A stretch of DNA of 64,000 bases from Vibrio gazogenes (GTDB taxonomy: Bacteria; Pseudomonadota; Gammaproteobacteria; Enterobacterales; Vibrionaceae), in NCBI RefSeq assembly GCF_023920225.1, contig NZ_CP092587.1:310001-374000 (forward strand), written 5' to 3'. Each line of letters opens with the position of its first letter. Positions within the stretch are counted from its first letter, which is position 1. The translations under genes were made by a program, and so were the position numbers. A model generated the notes under the pieces. That model made no database searches, had not been told where the DNA came from, and was given only the letters and a program-made list of their open reading frames with translations. This document shows positions 9,940-21,882 of the stretch, in pieces.

Positions 9940-10090
9940 GTTGTCTTCTGTTTCGGTATCAAATAGTATCCTTTTTCTTACACAATTTCTTGACTTTAAT
10001 CGTGTCAGGACCGTGATTTGGTACGCAAAAACGTGCGCATGGTCACGGTATGGAAACTAAAAGAGCCCGATTCGTACCATTGAATCGTGA

Positions 10091-10960
10091 TCAGCCAATT
10101 TTTCCTGTTTCAATCAATTGCTGGAGAATCGGACGGACTATCAACTCCATGGCAAAACTCATCTTCCCACCGGGGACGACAATCGTGTTATGACACGACA
10201 TAAATGAGCCATCAATCATTGCTAACAGGTAAGGGAAATCGACTTTTTTGATGCCAAGTAAGCGGATGACCACAAAACTCTCATCCAGACTCGGAATCCC
10301 TTTTGCACTCAGGGGATTCGATGTATCTACTGTTGGAACTCGCTGAAAGTTAATATGTGTCCGGGAAAACTGGGGCGTAATATAATTTAAGTAATCATCC
10401 ATTGAGCGGACGATAGAATCCATCACTGCTTCTCTGGAATGTCCTCTGTCCCGGGTGTCTCGGACATATTTCTGGATCCACTCCAGATTGACGATCGGTA
10501 CCATGCCAATGAGAAAATCGACATGTTGGGACACGTTGGTTTCACCATCAACCACGCCTCCGTGGAGCCCTTCATAAAAGAGCACATTGGTATCATTGGG
10601 GAGATCCTGCCATGGCGTGAATGTTCCCGGCATCTGATTATAGGGAACTGCCTCATCAAATGTATGCAGATAGCGGCGAATTTTCCCCGTTCCAGTACGG
10701 CCATATTCCCGGAAAAATTCCTCCAAAGTAGGAAAATCGTTTGCCTGCGGACCGAAATAACTGATATGGCGTCCCTGTTCTCTGGCCTTACGGATTTCGA
10801 CATCCATTTCAGGCCTGGTGAAACGGTGAAAACTGTCTCCTTCAACCCAAGCTGGCTTAATTCGCATCATATTGAACATTTTGCGAAAAGCTTCTGAAGT
10901 CGTTGTTGTTCCGGCACCTGAAGAGCCGGTTACTGCAATAATCGGATGTTTTGCTGACAT
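10091..10960 (-). CDS. prkB: Phosphoribulokinase-like P-loop kinase PrkB
   Basis: A 289-residue protein. It begins MSAKHPIIAVTGSSGAGTTTT, where residues 12-20 are a P-loop, followed by WVEGDSFHRFTRPEMD, LFYEGLHGG and INFQRVPTVDTSNP. This fits the PRK/uridine kinase fold of the gammaproteobacterial PrkB family. Calvin-cycle genes are absent here and these bacteria are heterotrophs, so the true substrate is probably not ribulose-5-phosphate; it is unknown. I chose the ATG at 10960 because it matches the family start; the open frame continues upstream to 11071 without family resemblance. It lies upstream of crp on the same strand, but crp has its own promoter. Confidence 0.88.
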   Translation of the reverse strand: MSAKHPIIAVTGSSGAGTTTTSEAFRKMFNMMRIKPAWVEGDSFHRFTRPEMDVEIRKAREQGRHISYFGPQANDFPTLEEFFREYGRTGTGKIRRYLHTFDEAVPYNQMPGTFTPWQDLPNDTNVLFYEGLHGGVVDGETNVSQHVDFLIGMVPIVNLEWIQKYVRDTRDRGHSREAVMDSIVRSMDDYLNYITPQFSRTHINFQRVPTVDTSNPLSAKGIPSLDESFVVIRLLGIKKVDFPYLLAMIDGSFMSCHNTIVVPGGKMSFAMELIVRPILQQLIETGKIG

Positions 10961-11079
10961 GACATACCTTGTCTTATCATTCCTTGTCGTGCACTCAATC
11001 AATCGATTTCTCGAAAAAAAACGAGAAATCGATTTCACTATATCATGGAAATTGGTGCTGTCATCGGACAATTCATGAA

Positions 11080-11292
11080 TTAACGATATCTGTTTTGTTG
11101 AATATCTACGGATTCGTGAAGTTCGGAATAGACGATGACTGCTTCTCCGGATTGAATCTGCTGTTTGACTTGAGCGACCTTCTCTTCAAGAGAGATTTCG
11201 TGCTCACCGTAGTCGGTTCCTTCTCGGAGGATAAACTCTTGGATCAGATTATCGAGTGTATCCGGTTCGAGCGTTTGCCAAGGAATAATCAT
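11080..11292 (-). CDS. yheU: YheU family small protein
   Basis: A 70-residue acidic protein beginning [29 protein letters not shown], the recognisable UPF0270/YheU pattern, followed by a helix [15 protein letters not shown]. Its function is not known. It sits between prkB and yheT on the minus strand, as yheU does beside prkB and yheT in E. coli. No signal peptide or membrane segment, so it should be cytoplasmic. Confidence 0.88.
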   Translation of the reverse strand: MIIPWQTLEPDTLDNLIQEFILREGTDYGEHEISLEEKVAQVKQQIQSGEAVIVYSELHESVDIQQNRYR

Positions 11293-11417
11293 GATGATGA
11301 CTCTCTATACTATCACTCGGGGATTTCTGTATAGGGGGTATATTAACGGATTTCGTGTGATGTTTCGCAATAATCATGATTTTTCGTGCAAGTGATGATA
11401 TACACGCTCGTGGTTGT

Positions 11418-12431
11418 TCACGATACTCGTGGTTGCTCACGATAATAGAGCGGCAGCATCTCTTCCAACCAGAAACGGGGTTTGAGAAGCGTACCACTCA
11501 AAAAGCCTACATGTCCGCCGTGTTTCAGCAGTTGATAATTGATCGTTTCAGGGAGTGGCTGGTTTGGAATCACGGCATCCGTCATAAATGGATCGTCTTG
11601 TGCGTGTAAAATCAGCGTTGGCAGACGGATTTGCCCCAGCTTCGAGATTGCCGAACAGCGTTGGTAGTAGTCCTGTGCATCACAAAACCCGTGTAATGGT
11701 GCGGTGATCAAATCATCGAATTCTTGTAATGTTTTCAGCTGTCGAATCAAGGATTGGGTGATAGGAATCGCTTGTCGTAAGGTGCCTAATTTACGATAAA
11801 CATTCTGCTTGAGTGAGTGGAGGAGATAAGCCTGATAGATACGTGAGGCTCCTTGATTGATACGGTTCGAACTGTCTCTTAAATCAAAGGGAGCAGAGAT
11901 AATGGTTGCACTATCGACAAGTGGTTGTTCGGCAAACTCTGCCAGATAATTTGCCAGCATATTCCCACCGAGCGACACACCGGTAGCCATCTTGTAATTT
12001 GACGGAAAACGTTGATGGATCTGCTCCAGAAAATAGCGTGGATCGCTGGTTTCTCCGGAATGGTAAGCCCGGGGGAGGCGATTCGGTTGCCCGTTGCACC
12101 CACGAAAGTGCATCATGACAGATAACCAGCCTTGTTGAGCAAAAGCATACATCAAGCCATTGGCATAAGGGCTGTGAAAACTACCTTCCAGGCCATGAAA
12201 TAAAATAAACAGAGGCTTTATTTGGGCGCTGGGCTGCTCAGGGTCTTCACTCCAAGCCAGACTCAAAATATCATCATCCGGTGTCGTCAGTGTTTCCCAG
12301 TGTGGTGAAAATAAAGGGGTACGTCGAATCCATCTGGGGAGCACTGTCTGAATGTGTGATGCTGCACCGCCTGACGCTGGATTGAAGGTCAGTAATCTAT
12401 TTTTGCTCACGTTCTGTATCGTGTTGCTCAC
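11418..12431 (-). CDS. yheT: YheT-type alpha/beta hydrolase
   Basis: A 337-residue hydrolase of the YheT/ABHD1-3 group. The nucleophile elbow is GVSLGGNML (Ser), the acid is probably Asp in LHAQDDPFM and the histidine is in KHGGHVGFL; FILFHGLEGSFHSPYA forms the oxyanion loop. The in-frame GTG at 12431 (VSNTIQNVSKN) has AGAGGAAG eight bases upstream and gives the family length. A farther start at 12533 would lie inside the upstream TIGR02444 gene and add unrelated sequence. It still overlaps nothing essential and follows that gene closely, so co-transcription with yheS is likely. The natural substrate is unknown; an ester or lipid is plausible from the family. Confidence 0.88.
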   Translation of the reverse strand: MSNTIQNVSKNRLLTFNPASGGAASHIQTVLPRWIRRTPLFSPHWETLTTPDDDILSLAWSEDPEQPSAQIKPLFILFHGLEGSFHSPYANGLMYAFAQQGWLSVMMHFRGCNGQPNRLPRAYHSGETSDPRYFLEQIHQRFPSNYKMATGVSLGGNMLANYLAEFAEQPLVDSATIISAPFDLRDSSNRINQGASRIYQAYLLHSLKQNVYRKLGTLRQAIPITQSLIRQLKTLQEFDDLITAPLHGFCDAQDYYQRCSAISKLGQIRLPTLILHAQDDPFMTDAVIPNQPLPETINYQLLKHGGHVGFLSGTLLKPRFWLEEMLPLYYREQPRVS

Positions 12432-12445
12432 CGCGATGACTTCCT

Positions 12446-12930
12446 CTATTTTTTGTGTTTGGTATATGTCGATGAAAATGACGCAGGTTTTGCGAAAATC
12501 TGAGCCAGATGATCGGCTGCCAGTTCTTTGCAATAGCGTTGCGTCATGAATTGTGAGTCACCGGGCTGTAATTTGAGCTGATTAATACAATCAACCAAAT
12601 CGGACTGTTGTTGTTTTTCCAATTGCAGCTCAAATTGAAGTGACTCGCGATAGAGTGTATCCGGTAGATGAACTTTGAGCTTTCTTCGCAGTTCCCGGTA
12701 GCTGTTCAGCAGTGCTTCGGTTGAGCTAATGCTGGTCAGTACGCTATGCCAGTCTTGTTGCTTAATACTGAGTTGCTGTTCATCGAGCCATTTCAGAAGT
12801 AAGAGTAAATTGACGTTACCGTGGTAGTTGTTTTGTAGGCTGAGACAGGCTTCTTTGACCTCCCGGACACTGTAATATCGCAAACTGAATTGCCAAAGTC
12901 GTTCCAGTGTCAGGGACATCGATGTCTGAA

Positions 12931-12934
<4 letters not shown>
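12446..12934 (-). CDS. TIGR02444 family protein (DUF2390)
   Basis: A 162-residue, helix-rich, charged protein with no signal peptide. WQFSLRYYSVREVKEACLSLQ near the N-terminus and LLLLKWLDEQQ are characteristic of TIGR02444, a family of unknown function. The ATG at 12934 overlaps the TGA of yheS (ATGA), which argues for translational coupling and against the longer frame beginning at 12988. It ends 15 bp before the yheT start. A role linked to the ABC-F protein is suggested only by the coupling. Confidence 0.78.
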
Positions 12935-14853
<1,919 letters not shown>

Positions 14854-15125
14854 AAAAATGTATCAGGTTGAAAACAAACTGCCCGAAATAGTAGGTGGAT
14901 TGATGACAAATGTCGATGATTAGCGGAGCGCGACTGTTGGATCTGTTAGTGTCTCTTTCTTGATTTTCATTATTTGTGTTTGTGTGAGTGAAAGTTTGGT
15001 CGTCTATGATTTGAGATGCGCCCCGGATGAGAAAACGATTATGATAGAAATCGCAGGGAAGATTGGTATGGACAGATTACAATACGTTATGATTCAGTAA
15101 AATAGACAGAGGAGTGAAGTTAGCC

Positions 15126-15710
15126 ATGACTGATACGGTTTCGTGTACCACTGAGTGCCCCAAGGTGTTAGTGATCTTTGCTCATCCAGAGCCTCAGAGC
15201 TCGATTGTTAATCAGGTCTTGATTGAAGCGATCAAGTCGCTTGAGAATGTCACGATTCATGATCTTTATGCGACCTATCCGGATTTTTTTATTGATGTCG
15301 ATGCTGAACAGAGTTTGTTGATGGCGCATGATGTGATTGTTTTTCAACATCCGCTTTATATGTACTCTTGTCCCGCATTATTGAAAGAATGGTTGGATAG
15401 GGTGTTATGTAAAGATTTTGCTTTTGGCTCTCAATGTGCGCTGGCTGGTAAAATCTGGCGTAGTGTGATTACCACCGGGGGCAAGAAGACGGCTTTTGGG
15501 AATAAAGGCTATAACAAATACCCGTTGGACGAAATTTTACAGCCATTCGAGCTGATTGCCTCACTTTGCCGTATGGCATGGTGTGAGCCATTGATTTTAT
15601 ACTGGTCGCGTAATGTCACTGAGACTGAAAGATACCAACATGCCGAATCTTACCGCCGGTGGTTGAGTGCTCCTGAGATGATGGACACTCATAATTCAGA
15701 GGAGCAATAA
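15126..15710 (+). CDS. kefG: KefG-like NAD(P)H oxidoreductase, KefB ancillary protein
   Basis: A 194-residue flavodoxin-fold quinone reductase. KVLVIFAHPEPQSSIVN is the FMN phosphate loop, FQHPLYMYSCPALLKEWLDRV the active-site segment, and VITTGGKKTAFGNKGYNKYPL the second flavin contact. KefG/KefF proteins bind and activate the KefB/KefC potassium efflux systems. The gene ends directly against kefB (stop 15708-15710, kefB ATG 15711), a strong functional link. I chose the ATG at 15126, with AGAGGAG upstream; a GTG at 15114 lies on the Shine-Dalgarno and is less likely. Confidence 0.88.
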   Translation: MTDTVSCTTECPKVLVIFAHPEPQSSIVNQVLIEAIKSLENVTIHDLYATYPDFFIDVDAEQSLLMAHDVIVFQHPLYMYSCPALLKEWLDRVLCKDFAFGSQCALAGKIWRSVITTGGKKTAFGNKGYNKYPLDEILQPFELIASLCRMAWCEPLILYWSRNVTETERYQHAESYRRWLSAPEMMDTHNSEEQ

Positions 15711-17516
15711 ATGGCAGCATTGACGAATGATTTTTTACAAAGTGGTGCCGTATTTCTAACCGCAGCTGCTATTGCCGTGCCGGTGGCCCAGCGAGCAGGA
15801 CTTGGGTCGGTGTTGGGCTATCTATTGGCGGGTGTGGCGATTGGCCCTTGGGGACTCGGATTAATCAGTGATGTTGACGCGATTTTGCATTTTGCAGAAT
15901 TTGGTGTGGTTCTATTGCTGTTTGTGATTGGGCTTGAGTTGAATCCGCGTAAGCTTTGGCAAATGAAATCACCGATTCTGGGGCTTGGTGGTGCTCAGGT
16001 TGTGGTGACCAGTACCGTATTAGCCAGTCTGATTCATTTTTTTGTCGGCAGTTGGCAAGTTAGTTTGGTGATGGGGATGGGATTAGCGCTTTCTTCTACA
16101 GCCATTGCTTTGCGAGTCATTGAGGAGCAAGAGTTGGAGCGCAGCGAAACCGGTCAATCCGGTTTTGCGGTATTGTTATTTCAGGATATTGCAGTCATCC
16201 CTATGTTGGCGTTGTTACCTGTACTGGCCGGGAATTCAGCAGGCGAGTGGATTGATGCGCTCTGGATGCTATGTGGCATTGTCGGCTTGTTGGTGGGTGG
16301 ACATTTTTTATTGAGCCCGTTATTTCGCTATATTGTGATGAGTGGTGTCCGGGAGCTGTTCACCGTTGCGGCATTATTGTTGGTCATTAGTATTGCATTA
16401 CTGATGCAATTTTTAGGACTGTCCATGGCATTGGGAACTTTTCTTGCTGGCGTCCTCTTGGCAGAAAGTGAGTTTCGCCATGAGTTGGAAGTGTCTATTG
16501 AACCATTTAAAGGGTTACTGCTCGGGCTCTTTTTTATTGCCATCGGCATGGCTGTTGATTTAGGACTGTTGATCAACAATCCATTACAAATTCTCGCTGC
16601 GGTGACTGTACTGGTGGCGGTGAAAGCCGGGCTCCTCTATTTACTGGCTCGGTTGTTCGGAACTCGTGCCAAAGCACGAAGCAGTATGGCTGCGATTCTG
16701 AGTCAGGGGGGAGAGTTTGCTTTTGTCATCTTTACCGCTGCGCAGTCTGAAGGTTTACTACACGCTGAGCAGACGTCATTTTTGCTGGTCGTGGTCAGTT
16801 TATCGATGGTTACAACCCCCTTATTGCTCAGTATTCAGAAACGTTGGTTTGCCCGAGAGTTCAACTCAGTCGATGATTTAGCGGTTGATGTCGAAAATAA
16901 TGACCCGAGAGTGATTATTGCTGGGTTTGGTCGGTTTGGCCAAGTTGTTGGCCGTTTGATGTTTGCCAATAAAATCAAAGTCACTATTCTTGAAAGTGAT
17001 GCAAGTCAGATCAAACTGCTGCGTAAGTATGGTTATCAAGTATTTTATGGTGATGCGACCAACTTGGAGTTACTCCGTTCTGCGGGCGCTGAAGATGCGG
17101 AAGCGATAGTCGTATGTACCGATGATCCGGATGAGGTGATGGCGATTGTTGCATTATGTCAGCATCACTTCCCGCAATTGAAAATTTTAGCACGGGCACG
17201 CAGCCGGGTTGAAGCCTATCAATTGCTGAATCATGGTGTACCGCATTTCTCGCGAGAAACATTCTTGGGAGCGTTGGATCTAGGAAGGCAGACACTGATT
17301 GAATTGGGGATGCATCCTTATCAGGCAAAGCGGGCGGAATCACATTTTTGTCGTTTAGATAATGCGATGCTGGAAGAACTGCTTCCAATGCATAATGAAG
17401 GCAAGCAACTTTCGTTGCGTGCCAAGGAAATTCGGCTAGAGTTGGAAGAAATATTTGGACGCGAGATGGAAAAAGATCATCAAGCTCGAGATTTTTGGGA
17501 AAGAGACCAGGATTAA
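15711..17516 (+). CDS. kefB: Glutathione-regulated potassium-efflux antiporter KefB
   Basis: A 601-residue inner-membrane protein that exports K+ in exchange for H+ when electrophile-glutathione adducts form, acidifying the cytoplasm for protection. The N-terminal 380 residues carry about a dozen hydrophobic segments of the CPA2 type, with LGYLLAGVAIGPWGLGLI near the start and ALSSTAIALRVIEEQ. Near residue 400 a RCK/TrkA-N domain begins with VIIAGFGRFGQVVGRLM and has ILESD at the end of strand 2. Family length is about 600. It abuts kefG upstream and yheV three bases downstream, forming one operon. Confidence 0.95.
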   Translation: MAALTNDFLQSGAVFLTAAAIAVPVAQRAGLGSVLGYLLAGVAIGPWGLGLISDVDAILHFAEFGVVLLLFVIGLELNPRKLWQMKSPILGLGGAQVVVTSTVLASLIHFFVGSWQVSLVMGMGLALSSTAIALRVIEEQELERSETGQSGFAVLLFQDIAVIPMLALLPVLAGNSAGEWIDALWMLCGIVGLLVGGHFLLSPLFRYIVMSGVRELFTVAALLLVISIALLMQFLGLSMALGTFLAGVLLAESEFRHELEVSIEPFKGLLLGLFFIAIGMAVDLGLLINNPLQILAAVTVLVAVKAGLLYLLARLFGTRAKARSSMAAILSQGGEFAFVIFTAAQSEGLLHAEQTSFLLVVVSLSMVTTPLLLSIQKRWFAREFNSVDDLAVDVENNDPRVIIAGFGRFGQVVGRLMFANKIKVTILESDASQIKLLRKYGYQVFYGDATNLELLRSAGAEDAEAIVVCTDDPDEVMAIVALCQHHFPQLKILARARSRVEAYQLLNHGVPHFSRETFLGALDLGRQTLIELGMHPYQAKRAESHFCRLDNAMLEELLPMHNEGKQLSLRAKEIRLELEEIFGREMEKDHQARDFWERDQD

Positions 17517-17519
17517 TTT

Positions 17520-17720
17520 GTGAGAGTAAAGAAACGTTTTATTGCTGGCGTCAGTTGTCCGCAGTGCCATGCTGCCGATTCACTTCGCTGGTGGGAGGAT
17601 AATCATGTTGAGCATGTCGAATGTGTGGAATGTGATTATACCGAACAGAGAACCCCACGCTCCGTCGGGCAAAGTAAACATGCAGAAGAAGCGATGATTG
17701 GTATTTTTAAACCGGATTAA
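17520..17720 (+). CDS. yheV: YheV family putative zinc-ribbon protein
   Basis: A 66-residue protein starting with GTG at 17520. It shares RFIAGV and the C-terminal IGIFKPD with E. coli YheV. Two cysteine pairs, CPQC (near 13) and CVEC (near 35), form a likely single zinc ribbon. Its function is unknown. It starts three bases after kefB, so it is read in the same transcript, and it precedes slyD as in E. coli. Confidence 0.88.
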   Translation: MRVKKRFIAGVSCPQCHAADSLRWWEDNHVEHVECVECDYTEQRTPRSVGQSKHAEEAMIGIFKPD

Positions 17721-17841
17721 TTGAGGTTTACGAGATACTTCTTCATAATATCGCCCAGTTCTCCAAGGATTTCGAATCACTTGGACAGATGCAATACGGT
17801 CACAATAGGTGACAAAATACACTCGATGCCTTGGAGCGTTT

Positions 17842-18378
17842 ATGAAAATTGAAAAGAATGTTGTGGTGAGTTTAGCGTACCAACTCAAACTCGAAGACGG
17901 AGTTGTCGCTGATCAGTCAACCGCTGATGCCCCGCTTGATTACCTACATGGTCATCACAACTTGATCGTCGGTTTAGAGCGTGAACTTGAAGGTAAAGTT
18001 GCTGGTGATAAATTTACTGCAACAGTTGCACCTGTAGACGCATACGGTGAATACAATGATGACTTGGTTCAGCGTGTTCCGGCCGATGTTTTTCATGGTG
18101 TCGATCAACTTGAAGCGGGTATGCGTTTTCTAGCAGAAACTGATCAAGGCCAGATCCCCGTTGAAATTACAGAAGTTGATGGCGATGAAGTTGTCGTTGA
18201 TGGTAACCACATGCTGGCTGGTCAAACACTGACGTTTGATGTTGAGGTTGTTTCTGTTCGCGCTGCGACAGATGAAGAAGTTGCTCATGGGCATATTCAT
18301 CAAGGCGACGGTAGCTGTGGACATGATCACGGTGAAGAAGGTTGCTGTGACGGAAATGGCGGCTGTGGCTGCCATTAA
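17842..18378 (+). CDS. slyD: FKBP-type peptidyl-prolyl isomerase SlyD, metallochaperone
   Basis: A 178-residue cytoplasmic folding helper. MKIEKNVVVSLAYQLKLEDG begins the FKBP domain, an insert-in-flap segment spans about 70-130, and the tail from about 145 is rich in His and Cys (HGHIHQGDGSCGHDHGEE, then CC and CGC). The tail matches the nickel-binding C-terminus used for hydrogenase maturation in E. coli. The ATG at 17842 has GGAG upstream; the frame extends further up to 17809 without family resemblance. A terminator follows at 18411. Confidence 0.95.
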   Translation: MKIEKNVVVSLAYQLKLEDGVVADQSTADAPLDYLHGHHNLIVGLERELEGKVAGDKFTATVAPVDAYGEYNDDLVQRVPADVFHGVDQLEAGMRFLAETDQGQIPVEITEVDGDEVVVDGNHMLAGQTLTFDVEVVSVRAATDEEVAHGHIHQGDGSCGHDHGEEGCCDGNGGCGCH

Positions 18379-18410
18379 TTGTCCGGATTCGTTTCACTGA
18401 ATCTAAATGG

Positions 18411-18442
18411 AAACACCTGCCGTTTTGTGCAGGTGTTTTTTT
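18411..18442 (+). terminator. Rho-independent terminator after slyD
   Basis: AAACACCTGC (18411-18420) pairs perfectly with GCAGGTGTTT (18429-18438) around an 8-base loop and is followed by a T-run. It separates slyD from the isoaspartyl peptidase gene, although the peptidase start is only 20 bp further on. Confidence 0.88.
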
Positions 18443-18462
18443 ATGGTCTGACGAGGATATAT

Positions 18463-19407
18463 ATGAAAAAACCTTTTGCGATTGCAATCCATGGCGGTGC
18501 CGGCACGATTTTACGTTCTCAAATGACGGAAGAAATACAGCGAGCGGTAGAACAGGCGTTAGATCAAGCTGTTTCTCAGGGACATCAGTTATTAGCCCAG
18601 GGCGCAAGTGCTGTCGATGCAGTGGTCTGTGCTGTCAGAGTTCTTGAGGACTCTCCGCACTTTAATGCAGGAAAAGGCTCTGTTTTGACGACAAAAGAGA
18701 TGGTCGAAATGGATGCGGCAGTGATGTGTGGTAAAGGTCGACAAGCAGGCGCTGTTGCCGGGGTTCGTCATATCAAAAATCCAGTAAGACTTGCCAGAGA
18801 TGTGATGCAGCAGAGTGAGCATGTGATGTTAATGGGAGAAGGGGCGGAAGAGTTCGCGGCACAGCTTGGTTATGACTATACCGAACAGGATTATTTTTTT
18901 ACCGACAGACGTTACGAACAGTTGTTAGCCATGAAAGCAGAAGGGAATGTCGCGCTGTCTGAGTCAAGTTACCCTGATGATCACAAATTCGGTACCGTTG
19001 GTGCCGTTGCACTGGATCGGGATGGTAACCTCGCTGCTGCAACCAGTACTGGTGGCATCACCAATAAACGTTATGGACGCGTCGGGGATTCTCCGATTAT
19101 CGGTGCCGGCACTTATGCAGAAAACCACAATGTCGCCATCTCTGCGACCGGCATGGGTGAAGCCTTTATTCGTTGTTGTGTTGCCAGTGATATTGCTGCG
19201 CGAATGCGTTACTTACAGGAAGATGTACATACTGCTTGCACTGCGGTTATCCAAGGAGAAGTCAAAATGTTAGGCGGAGAGGGTGGCGTGATTGCCATTG
19301 ACCAATCCGGTGAGATTCATTTCGGTATGAACTGTGCGGGTATGTATCGGAGTTGCATCGATATTCATGGCAGAAAACAGGTTAAAATTTACGCGGATGA
19401 AGTGTAA
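18463..19407 (+). CDS. iaaA: Isoaspartyl peptidase / L-asparaginase (plant type, Ntn hydrolase)
   Basis: A 314-residue precursor that should cleave itself before Thr178 in HKFGTVGAVAL, exposing the catalytic threonine; GNLAAATSTGGITNKRYGRVGDSP and TGMGEAFIR complete the active site. It hydrolyses isoaspartyl dipeptides and asparagine. It begins MKKPFAIAIHGGAGTI; the ATG at 18463 has GAGG eight bases upstream, and the frame open to 18379 would run through the slyD terminator. Close to the E. coli IaaA length of about 320. The next gene is purA, after 147 bp. Confidence 0.92.
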   Translation: MKKPFAIAIHGGAGTILRSQMTEEIQRAVEQALDQAVSQGHQLLAQGASAVDAVVCAVRVLEDSPHFNAGKGSVLTTKEMVEMDAAVMCGKGRQAGAVAGVRHIKNPVRLARDVMQQSEHVMLMGEGAEEFAAQLGYDYTEQDYFFTDRRYEQLLAMKAEGNVALSESSYPDDHKFGTVGAVALDRDGNLAAATSTGGITNKRYGRVGDSPIIGAGTYAENHNVAISATGMGEAFIRCCVASDIAARMRYLQEDVHTACTAVIQGEVKMLGGEGGVIAIDQSGEIHFGMNCAGMYRSCIDIHGRKQVKIYADEV

Positions 19408-19418
19408 GTCGGTATTTT

Positions 19419-19434
19419 ACGCAAACGATTTCTT
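19419..19434. promoter_or_regulatory. Possible PurR operator upstream of purA
   Basis: ACGCAAACGATTTCTT matches the PurR half-palindrome consensus ACGCAAACGTTTTCNT with one mismatch. It lies 120 bp before the purA start. purA is a PurR target in E. coli. The match is by eye only. Confidence 0.5.
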
Positions 19435-19533
19435 TTTGATTATAAAATCGAACAAAAAGCGCTTTTTTATGAATTTTTTATGCTTAAAAAATGACTGCAT
19501 CATCCAACATTCGGTGGTAGAATCCATTTTTAA

Positions 19534-20856
<1,323 letters not shown>

Positions 20857-20877
20857 CGAATACGACTTCATTATCAG

Positions 20878-20911
20878 AGCCGGTCTTTCACGACCGGCTT
20901 TTTGCTTTTTT
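20878..20911 (+). terminator. Rho-independent terminator after purA
   Basis: AGCCGGTC (20878-20885) pairs with GACCGGCT (20892-20899) around a six-base loop, followed by TTTTGCTTTTTT. Confidence 0.9.
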
Positions 20912-21050
20912 AGGGATTGTTATGTACAGTTGTGTAAAAAATCGACAGTAACTTTCTCCTAAAGTCATTTGTTCGTCTGCCGATACGGTATTTAAGCCCT
21001 AGTCAAAGTGGGTGATATTGTTAAGCGATCGTTCAAAAAAGAGTATGTAT

Positions 21051-21686
21051 ATGAGGCTACTAAGCGTAGCAGCTTCGTTGTTAATGATGATGTTGAGCGT
21101 TTCAGTCAATGCTACTGTCGCTGATGTCGGGCCGCCAGTCCAAATTTATTCCGAAGCTGAGTTAATTCAACTGATCAAACAGAATAAGCATCTGGAGCGA
21201 GTAAAGGCTGATAAGTGTCAGCTGGTTGAAGATATCGTTGCCCGGGCTACGCGGATCAATTTGCCATCGTATGAATTTTTGTATGGCGATATGTTGGCAT
21301 GGGGCGTGTGTGTCGATCAGGACGCTGAACTGGGGCTCTATTATATGGAAGCCGCTGCCAGTCAGGGATTACCGACGGCGCTTGAGCAACTTGGTCGCTA
21401 TTACGCTGAAGGTATGCTTGTTCAACAAGATCGTGAACGCGCAATTGTGTACCTGAGAGAAGCCTCCGCAATGGGTAATTTGAAAGCCCGTGTGAAATTG
21501 GCTGAATTATTACTGCGGGATTATGGTAGTCCGCTTGATTATGAAGATGCTTATCGATGGCTATATCATTCTGTTACAGCCGATACGAGGATGCACAAAC
21601 GTATTGCGATGTTGCGTCAGGGACTTGAACAGCGTATGCCAGAGAATATTATTGCTCGTGCGAAAATGAGAGAGACGCTTTGGTAG
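21051..21686 (+). CDS. motX: Sodium-driven flagellar motor protein MotX
   Basis: A 211-residue exported protein with a signal peptide (MRLLSVAASLLMMMLSVSVNA, cut near 21) and Sel1-like helical repeats, for example GLYYMEAAASQGLPTALEQL and AIVYLREASAMGNLKARVKL. It closely follows Vibrio MotX, including ATRINLPSYEFLYGDMLAWG and RDYGSPLDYEDAYRWLY. MotX forms part of the T ring and anchors the PomAB stator of the polar flagellum. The ATG at 21051 gives the known length of 211; 21045 and a GTG at 21012 are alternatives. It stands alone, away from flagellar clusters, as is usual for motX. Confidence 0.93.
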   Translation: MRLLSVAASLLMMMLSVSVNATVADVGPPVQIYSEAELIQLIKQNKHLERVKADKCQLVEDIVARATRINLPSYEFLYGDMLAWGVCVDQDAELGLYYMEAAASQGLPTALEQLGRYYAEGMLVQQDRERAIVYLREASAMGNLKARVKLAELLLRDYGSPLDYEDAYRWLYHSVTADTRMHKRIAMLRQGLEQRMPENIIARAKMRETLW

Positions 21687-21882
21687 CACTATATATTGAT
21701 GTGTTCATTTCTGTTACAATTTATTGAAAACTTCCTTAGTTTAACCACCTGATTTTTGAAGAAATCACAACTTCCCGCTAATATATCTTCAATAAGCTAT
21801 ATTCATGCTTTCTGGATCGCCATTTAAAAATGGTTAATTCAGGCAGTATTTTAAGAGATTACCTTCTTCCTTAGGACGACTT

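Noticed and set aside
10439..10897. 152-codon open frame opposite prkB
   Set aside because: It lies entirely antisense to a conserved gene, has no RBS and no recognisable protein features.
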